Positions 56,421 to 64,000 of a DNA stretch of 64,000 bases are shown one piece after another. Below the pieces are notes generated by a model that was not told the origin of the DNA, made no database searches, and saw nothing but the letters and a program-made list of their open reading frames with translations. How positions within the stretch are numbered: position 1 is the first letter of the stretch; every line of letters begins with the position of its first letter. The position numbers and the translations under genes are program-made. This stretch comes from Trichobilharzia szidati (taxonomy: Eukaryota; Platyhelminthes; Trematoda; Strigeidida; Schistosomatidae): positions 38,056,633-38,120,632 of the forward strand of contig OX235271.1 of NCBI GenBank assembly GCA_944472155.2. Reading direction: 5' to 3'.

Positions 56421-57230
56421 TCATTCTTCAACTACACTGACACAGCATTCAGCACACCGTGTTGCGAGACCACTTAGTTCAAGACGTATTTTACTCACCA
56501 TATCGCTTAATTCATCAGCGTAGCAGGAGTAAACGACTTTGAGGTCGTCAGCATATAGGAATGGTTTATTTGAGGTGAAGCAGTTACAAATGCTGTTAAT
56601 GTTGGCTGTAAACAAAAGTGGTCCTAGGACGCTACCTTGCACAACCCAACTTGTGATCTGCCTAGGATGAGACAATACAGGTCCAACCTTGGTTATTTGT
56701 ACTCTATTGCTCAGAAACGATTTTAACCAGTTCGGTAATTGATTGCGAATTCCACATGAGTACAGCTTCTCAAAGAGAGTACTGTGAGATACCATGTCAA
56801 ATGCCTTAGATATATTGAAGTAGAGAACAATGACTAGCTTACGTGCGTCGCGACTTTTAGTGATGCGGTTGAAAAAGTCGAAGTGGCAAGTAACGCAAAC
56901 CTATTTTTGAGAAATCCGTGTTGAGACCTTGTAACAAGATCTTCCCTAAGTAGATAGTCTGACAATTGATCTTTGACAACTTTCTTCATGATTCGCGAGA
57001 CAACTGGGGTTATATTTATAGGTCTGTAATTGCGGACGTTTGCCTTATCACCGGATTTATAGTATGTAATTATGAAGCTAGTTTTCCACTCATTAGAGTA
57101 AGTGCCAGTGTCCACAGATATTGGAAGAAGAATCATAAGGGTATTTGAAGGTAAGTAGAGCTTTCCTTTGTAGAGAACAGCTTCATCACTTGTGAAAATT
57201 GTAATATGACAGTCACTATCAGTTATCATT
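56421..57230 (-). pseudogene. CR1-like RT fragment
   Basis: Two minus-strand frames cover the RT. At 57,229-56,834 are NEWKTSFIITYYKSGDKANV, RNYRPINITPVVSRIMKKVV and QHGFLKNR. At 56,795-56,421 are CGIRNQLPNWLKSFLSNRVQ, VVQGSVLGPLLFTANINSIC and an intact YADDLKVVY. A frameshift separates them at motif A. It is closer to the 58-63 kb element than to the 49-54 kb one. It is truncated at both ends. Confidence 0.8.
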
Positions 57231-57239
57231 CAACGTCAC

Positions 57240-58340
57240 CTAGTTAACTAGCTTGCTAGTTTTCTAGCCGGTCTCAAGCTCGGTTAAGAAGGGGTAGTTG
57301 CTCGTAGGACTAGCAACTCTACACCACTAAGCCTATCAAACCGCTAGAGAAACTTCAACACACAGAAAATATATTAAAAATAAAAATATTCAAATAACAA
57401 TCTTATTCTTCACTGGAATCCGAGATGCGAAATGACACAGCGGGCTAGTGAAAACCTTTAGGAAGCCAGTAAGTCAGCCGATATATCTCCTCTCGATGAA
57501 AGCAAGAATAAGAATGGGGACACGCATTGCACGTAATATTTTTTCAGACAACTGCAAACAATAACGAACAACATTTCAAATGGAGATATCAAAATCGTCA
57601 TGGACGATATGGACCCCAAACTGGCAGAAAAAATAATTCATCATAGGTCGAGAGGCTCTCACATGGAGAAATGAATGACAATGGAGAATTCTTCGCAGAC
57701 TTCTGCGCACTGTCAATGATTTGATGATCGTGTGGTGAGAGCTGGCTGCTAGCCAAAGTTAGTAGACAATAATTGACGTCAATGTTTATGTCTCCAGCAT
57801 TGGTGGTGAGAAAATGGGAACAAAGGCTTTGCGTAGGCGGATACAGTTATCATATGGATGATCTGACACAGCCACAAGGAGATACAAGGTTAACTTTCTG
57901 TGAGAAACAACCAATCAAATAACTGCATTTTCTACTAACAATAATCTACAATAATGTACATTAAAATCTATAAATATGTGTTGATTTTCCTTAATAAAGG
58001 ATCTGTTTCCTGGCCCTTGTCTTCTGTTGTTACAATCGGAGGCAGCGTATACAAGCACAAGGATACACACAAAGCAACACGGACACATCACCAACAAGTT
58101 ACACTTCATCTGAATATTGCTAAAGAAAGTGGAGTCGCAGCTAGCCTGTTGGACACAAAGGTGGGAAGGGGAGCAGAAATAGGCTCAGACAATCATCTAG
58201 TTCGAGGAACCTCCAGGGTGAAGCTGGAATCCCTCAAAAAACTGAAGACAAATCAGATCAGAGCAAAGACGGTGGTACTACGTGGCATCACTCGAGAAGC
58301 ATGCTAAGAAGAACATTGTAACCCACTCTCTAAATGTTGG
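57240..58340 (+). mobile_element. RTE LINE 5' part (leader + endonuclease), decayed
   Basis: The leader (ctagcttgctagttttctag, then agccggtctcaagctcgg) and the segment 'aatgacacagcgggctagtg' match the element at 17,560. The coding part is reduced to scraps such as the region with GGSVYKHKDTHKATR (58,040-58,085) and GTSRVKLESLKKLK. It stops within about 20 bp of the CR1 5' terminus at 58,351. Confidence 0.7.
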
Positions 58341-58430
58341 TCTCATACCTCGCGGTACGTGCGAATTTGGTGGCACTTTTGCACGTGTTGATATTGATTT
58401 TTCGGTTCTGCTATATTATCACAAATAATA

Positions 58431-60499
58431 ATGGGCAAAAACTCTAACAGGGGTATTCTTAGGAACTCTAGTAGTTTAGAAAATAGCTTGTGCTTATCTA
58501 GTAACGCATTATCACCCCTAAAATCAGCTATAAATAGTAGTTCACCCAATACAAACAGTTCCAACATAATGCTAACCCCTGTAATACAGGTGGAAGATAT
58601 CCTGTCGGCAAAGGCAGAGACTACTAACTTATTCTGCATCATAAACGACATGCAGATACAAATAAATGACCTTAGGACGAAACTAAATCTAATTGACCCG
58701 GTACCAGAAACAATCTTCCATCTTAAAAAGGAACTGGGAGATCTCACTTTCCTAAAACTGTTTAAATTGAAGACTAAGCCAACCGATGCTGAAATGGAAC
58801 ATGCTAAGGAGCTAGAGGACGCTATGGACTATCTTTCGAGCGAAGTTGTAAATAGACTTGCTTCTAAACAGAACGCCAAAGTGTACAACATACCTGACAA
58901 TGAGCCCATGAAGTCGGTTCAGCACTCCTTGTTAAGGGCTGCAAACCTCTCAAGTACACCCAGTCAGTGTATTAGACTAAACAAAAAAGAGTTAAGCCGC
59001 ACATGTCCCATACTTTTCAGGTTTGACAGCTGTATGATAGCTGAACAATTTAGGAAATCTAGGGATACTTTGGCCTCCACTACGAAATTCAAAAATGTGA
59101 AAATAGTCCAGGACAAAACCCCTAACCAACGACAAGTAGCTAAAAATACCTTTGATACGAAGACAATTATACCACAAACCATAAATAGCATCAGTGCCAA
59201 AGTATCGAAGGACACTGTGCGTCGCTGGCACAGTGGTTAGGACTCTCGCCGACCATGCACATGGTCCGGGGTTCGATCCCCTGCCGGCGCACACCCGATA
59301 TCTATGGTATGCCTGAATTTGGGCTACCGATATCCATGCTGAAAATTCCATACTTGTACTGAAAATACGGTGTGGAATCAAGCTGTAAATCAAAATAAAA
59401 AATAAAAATAAATAAAAATAAGCACAAAGTGGTACTTGCATTGTACTAGGTGAACAAACGACACGCGAAGGTGAAGGGAAACCCAAAAAGGGCAGTAACA
59501 CTGGAATGGGTCTCGAAGTTAGTGAGAACACTCCTAGGAAAGCTAACGACTCCGCACATGAGGTAGACATAGATGCTTCCGCTGCAGATAACCTACAAAT
59601 ATCGGCAGATAACACTGCACCCAGGGCCAAGCAAGACAATCTCACTGTGAAAGCTGAAAAGATGTCCCCTAAAACCAAGGTCTCCCCACAGGCGTCCACA
59701 TATCTCCCTTGTGACAAGCCCAACAAGCAGCATGTAAGCCTAAAAAAGAGCTATGCACGCATTACGGCAGGTCCCATAAAGGAGACGGAACACGAGAGTG
59801 GAAATGCTCCTCGTCGAACTAAGAGTAGTAGACAAACTGTGGATGACAGACTACACGAGGTGAAAGCTAACAGCAAAAGTAGCTCCTCAGAGCTGTCAGC
59901 CACTTCAGGCATATTTATAGTGTCACTATTTTACTTTAGTTAAATGCGACGAATTCACTTTCTGTCATTTTATGATATAGCGCTGATCCTCACAGTCGAC
60001 GACAGGGCTAACTATGTGAATAACATTCATTATAATTAAAAAGTTTGTGCTAAATATGGCGCTGAAGATGTTGTCCAGAAGGACGACGAAAGCTTCTCAA
60101 CTAAACCAACCAGCTCAGAGAACACACACAAAATCACACCCTAGCAGACACGCAAGGGGAGCCGAGCTGATTAAACAGCAGAGTGAGACTCACAGTTTCC
60201 GTAATAGCCTAGGTTGTAATATGCCTGTAGGCTCACATAACCTGAGAACGGGACCTAGAATAAATAATCAAAACACATGGGCTACTAGACGGGACACCAC
60301 TAGGTACCATATGGACGGAAATGCACACTCGAACCCTCGTAGTAGTTACATAAAGCCCCATCGGCATAATGGGTATGGATTGACTGACGGCCCTTCTATG
60401 TACATGCAACAAATGAGTCCACAAATGTACAACTGCGAAAGACTTGGCACGCACTACCCTCAAAACAACCTAGAAGCAGGTTTTTCGCCCTGTAAATAA
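58431..60499 (+). pseudogene. CR1-like ORF1, interrupted by SINE-C
   Basis: The frame from MGKNSNRGILRNSSSLENSL contains a coiled-coil-like region (CIINDMQIQINDLRTKLNLI), a helical segment (DAMDYLSSEVVNRLASKQNA) and the RRM-like part KVYNIPDNEPMKSVQHSLLR ... CPILFRFDSCMIAEQF. At 59,218 the SINE interrupts it. The protein resumes at 59,422 (AQSGTCIVLGEQTTREGEGK) and continues to 59,943. A further stretch (60,047-60,499) is Asn/Gln/His-rich in another frame, like the end of ORF1 in the 49-54 kb element. Confidence 0.7.
59219..59421 (+). repeat. tRNA-derived SINE-C inserted in CR1 ORF1
   Basis: The head gcgtcgctggcacagtggtt has an A box tggcacagtgg (59,226-59,236) and a B box ggttcgatccc (59,270-59,280). 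The body is that of the 9,058-9,250 copy, and it ends in an A-rich tail with AAATA repeats. An exact target duplication is not visible; aaggacactgtg before and aagcacaaagtg after are a possible imperfect pair. Confidence 0.85.
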
Positions 60500-60699
60500 C
60501 AATCTGAATAGTGAAAGAGATTATCTAATGTCGAGGAATGATCACAGATACCCACGTAATGAGGCCAGAAACCAATATATGCAACAGGATTATTTTCGGT
60601 TGCAGCAAACAATAGCCCCTCTTTCAGCACAGTTTGTTCACGGAATAGTAGACACGCTGACAATGTCTCATCTGAGAATCCCTCCGAACATAACATAGG

Positions 60700-63579
60700 C
60701 AACCAGGAGAGAGGGATAGTAACAAGAAAGCCCACTAATTACCCTCCCAACAAAACTGGTTTTCTAAACATTATGCTCTTAAATACTCGATCTCTCCTTA
60801 ACAAAATAACTTCCCTTCGCAGCTTGGTATATATGGAACGGCCAACACTGATCCTGGCAACTGAAACTTGGCTAACTAATGATATACCCGACACAAAGCT
60901 GATAATTGATAACTACGACATCCACAGGAATGATAGAGTGGACAAAAGAGGAGGTGGCTGTCTAATATATGCTTCTAAATCCACTCACTCCAATACTTTT
61001 ACAAACCTAACTATCGACAAACTCCCAGAATCTAAGTGGATATGCATTCACACGAGTGAAATGTATATACAGAGCCCCCAGCAGCCCTAAAACGACTGAC
61101 ACGGTTATCGCAGAAATACTAGAGCATGTACCTACTCTGGAATTCGACTACAAAATAATTTGTGGCGATTTTAACCTCCCCGGAGTGAACTGGGATACCT
61201 GCACTGGACCTAGAATCTATGACGAGCTCCTAGAAGCTATAGATGTAAGAGGATGGAAGCTGTGCGTACGCCTCCCAACACGACATAACAATATTCTCGA
61301 CTTAGTCCTCTGCCACAAAATAGAGCCGATCTCGATAGAGGTGGGGGATAAACTCGACAACAGTGATCACAACATACTGTACTGCACCCTACCTCTTCAA
61401 CTAATAACTAAACACACACCTAAAAATCCCCCGGTTCACTATCAATATGGGGACTATAGAAATGCCGACTGGGAATTCCTACCAACGCTCTTGAGAAGCT
61501 CTGACTGGGATGAATACTTTACCAATGATAACTTAGAAGTAACACTTGATACCTTCTACAAGACGGTCAGTTCGGTAAGAGATACAATCGCACCCCTAAA
61601 GTCTGCCTTAAGGACACCAACTCTTTTCATAGACCGCAAAACGCGATTAAAACTAAGGAAATTGAAAAGGAAATTTTATTTATATAAAGAATTTAGTGCA
61701 TTACACCAGATACATGAAACATTTAAAAATCTTGAGCAGAGACATAAAATGAAGGCACAACTCGAGGAAAATGTAGCCCTAGGGGGCACCTCTAAAACTC
61801 AGGAACTCTGCAAGATCTTGCGAAAACGACTAAACAAGGGTAAAGAAAATAATGTTGGCCACTTGGAGCATGGAGGTATAATTTCTGATGATCCCCAGAT
61901 TATTTGTGAACTCCTAAACCAATGGTTCTCCAATAACACCAAAGCGCATCCGTCTCCAATCCTCGATATAACCTGCAAAAATAACTACGAGTTAGGTGAA
62001 ATCAACTTTAATATGCAAAATATAGCATCAGCGGTAAAGACACTAAAAGCTAACGGTAGTTGTGGGATAGATGATATACCATCTATCATTTATAAAAACG
62101 GTGGCTCGGATATGATAGTACTATTACTTAGAATATTCACCCTCTCACTAGTGACTGGGACCTACCCTGAAACTTGGAAAAACACGTATATACTACCTAA
62201 GCATAAAGGAGGGGCCAAAACTAGTGCATGTAATTATAGGCCTATCAATATAACACCTGTCATATCAAGGATCATGGAGAAAGTAATCAAAGACCAAATG
62301 TCAGACTACTTTCTAAAACACAAACTCATCAACCAGTCACAACACGGGTTCCCAAAGAAAAGATCTTGCGTCACTTGCCATATAGACTTTTTCAACGAAG
62401 TCACCTATAGAAGAGATAGGAGAGAACTAGTAATTATCCTCTATTTCGATATCAGGAAAGCCTTCGACAGAGCCCCACATAGTCTGTTAGTCAGCAGGCT
62501 ATGCTCACTAGGGATACGCAACCCCTTCCACAACTGGATAAAATCATTTCTCAGTGACAGAAATCAGACAACAAAAATTGGCTCGATGACCCCCAGGCCT
62601 AGGCCGATTAGCAGTGGTGTCATCTAGGGGAGTGTATTGGGACCCCTTCTTTTCATCACATACATAAACAGTATATGTGAGTGCTTTAGTATAGGCAACC
62701 CAATGCTGTATGCAGATGACTTAAAGGTGACAAATACCTGCACAAATACAGATATCGGTACAACTATGAACTCCATACATGAAGAATTAACAAAAATGGA
62801 TATATGGTGTGACACCTGGAGACTTGAGTTTAATGTCGAAAAGTGTGGCTGGCTCTGCATAGGCTGTCCTAACCTAGAACTCGACCTAGCAATTCAAGGC
62901 CACAAAATCCCCAGACTCAAATCTGTGCTAGACCTGGGACTGAAATATTCACACAATCTATCATTTTCTGAACAAATCTCGAAACAAGTATCGAAATCAC
63001 GCAGGCTTATTGGTTTCCTACTCAAGAACTTCTACAGAAGTGAATCCAGAATACTACTGTACAAGGTTTGTGTGCGCCCACTCCTACATTACTGGTTTAT
63101 TCATACTTAGTAGTATACGCATAGAACACAAAATAAAAGTAGGAGTACAGAGGTACTTCACGCTAAAAGTACTCGGAACCGGAAACGGCACAAACTACTC
63201 TACCAGATGTGAAATTCTAGGACTAGAAACATTATGGTTAAGACGACTGCGGCTAAATCTGGTACACTTCTATAAGCTACTTAACCACATAGTGTATACC
63301 CCTACTAATTGTACTGGGTTTTCAGAAGACACTGGATATAACCTTAGACACACCAAAGGTACAGTGGCTATAAAACAATGTAAAACAGCCACCAGGCAAA
63401 AGTTTTTCTTGATTAGGTATGCCCAAATATGGAACAAACTACCTGAGGAAATGCGACTAGCAAGCTCACTGGTGTCCTTTGAAAAGGCACTTAATGACAC
63501 ACTAAGTGGGTTTGCAAGTGATACCAGTGCTAATTCCCATGTAAGAGCTGCAGAAATTACAGGCCTATTTAATGTATGA
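60700..63579 (+). pseudogene. CR1-like ORF2: endonuclease + reverse transcriptase
   Basis: The endonuclease begins FLNIMLLNTRSLLNKITSLR and shows ATETWL, then, after a frameshift near 61,070, YRAPSSPKTT, CGDFNLPGVNWD and NSDHNI. The RT is one frame from 61,056 to about 63,100: NYRPINITPVISRIMEKVIK, QHGFPKKRSCVTCHIDFFNE, motif A LYFDIRKAFDRAPH, motif B SGVI then TAG (62,625-62,627) GSVLGPLLF, and motif C MLYADDLKVT. The TAG replaces the Gln of the conserved VVQGSVLGP (CAG to TAG). A second frameshift near 63,090 moves the C-terminus (VQRYFTLKVLGTGNGTNYST to 63,579) to another frame. Three lesions are therefore seen in about 2.9 kb. Confidence 0.85.
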
Positions 63580-63594
63580 ACTTAGAGACCACAC

Positions 63595-64000
63595 CTGTTG
63601 TTTTTTTGCCTTTAGCTATAATTTCAGACAAAAAAGCAGCAATCATGAAAATAACACCCATTCAAATAAGAGTCGATAGAATTATGTCTACCTGATACAA
63701 AGTGTGAACCATAACCAACATACGAATGAAATATGAGAAAACAAGGTCGAGACTTACCACAACATCACAAAGTAATACATTTAAAGCATATGCATACTTC
63801 CCATCATCACGGCTACACCTCGGAATATGTCAAAATCGCAGAGTAATCAAACCCATCACGCGATGTAATTAACTAAATACGAAGGGCAAACAAGCTGTAG
63901 TACACATTTGAATATTCGTCCATCTGTCGATCATGATGACAAATCCAAATCACTACCTATTCAGCGCCAATAAACCTGGATATCTATGAAATAACGAAAT
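63595..64000. other. AT-rich flank, no feature recognised
   Basis: The interrupted RTE does not visibly resume after the CR1 3' end within the window. Confidence 0.35.

Larger units (their letters stand above)
58351..63590 (+). mobile_element. CR1-like LINE, full length, with SINE insertion
   Basis: The 5' terminus is cgcggtacgt at 58,351-58,360, followed by a short 5' UTR, ORF1 from 58,431, an Asn-rich ORF1 end to 60,499, ORF2 from about 60,700 to 63,579, and a short 3' flank. It lies directly downstream of a truncated RTE, apparently inserted into it. Confidence 0.85.

Noticed and set aside
59219..59292. True tRNA gene
   Set aside because: The tRNA-like segment is the head of a longer SINE with an A-rich tail and a second copy at 9,058-9,250.
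1..64000. CRISPR arrays, operons or prokaryotic features
   Set aside because: No regularly spaced short repeats, Shine-Dalgarno-led gene strings or bacterial genes are present. The content is eukaryotic.

Overview
The window is eukaryotic and fits a blood fluke (Schistosomatidae, probably Schistosoma). It is AT-rich and dominated by repeats of schistosome type: RTE-clade LINEs of the SR2 kind, CR1-like LINEs, Penelope-like elements (PLEs) with a GIY-YIG endonuclease, and tRNA-derived SINEs that carry a hammerhead-ribozyme fold like Sm-alpha. The few host exons are short, and two of them are separated by introns of only 33 and 40 bp, a known habit of schistosome genes. I cannot name the species.

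Host genes. A minus-strand gene starts at 39,654 and encodes an N-terminus resembling the RNA polymerase II elongation factor ELL. Its exons lie at 39,553-39,654, 39,478-39,519, 34,686-34,799, 34,574-34,645 and 32,306-32,372. Exons of another gene, or the far 3' end of the same one, lie at 13,714-13,996 and 11,594-11,686, with a polyadenylation signal at 11,434. Isolated candidate exons occur at 6,136-6,281 (minus) and at 5,670-5,752 and 9,370-9,417 (plus). Nearly everything else is intronic or intergenic transposon sequence.

Layout. 0.65-2.1 kb: 5'-truncated PLE. 3-14.8 kb: a field of SINEs, several in head-to-head inverted pairs, with LINE scraps. 15.2-16.9 kb: LINE reverse transcriptase (RT). 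17.6-21.6 kb: decayed RTE elements. 23.8-29.6 kb: an almost perfect palindrome made of two head-to-head PLE copies, inserted as one unit between 13-bp target duplications. 30.0-31.9 kb: 5'-truncated RTE with an exact 12-bp target duplication. 32.7-38.5 kb: further RTE and LINE fragments. 40.7-43.3 kb: two abutting CR1/Jockey-like fragments. 44.4-47.7 kb: a large, diverged composite inverted repeat of unknown type. 48.1-54.8 kb: a nearly complete CR1-like element with a tandem 712-bp extra 5' unit. 55.7 kb: BEL/Pao gag relic. 56.4-58.3 kb: CR1 and RTE fragments. 58.35-63.6 kb: a second full-length CR1-like element, interrupted by a SINE.

How it works together. The autonomous elements (PLE, RTE, CR1) encode RT plus an endonuclease and all copies here carry lesions; the SINEs have no protein and presumably used LINE machinery. 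The most unusual features are the PLE inverted dimer, the SINE inverted dimers with hammerhead relics, and the duplicated CR1 5' end.
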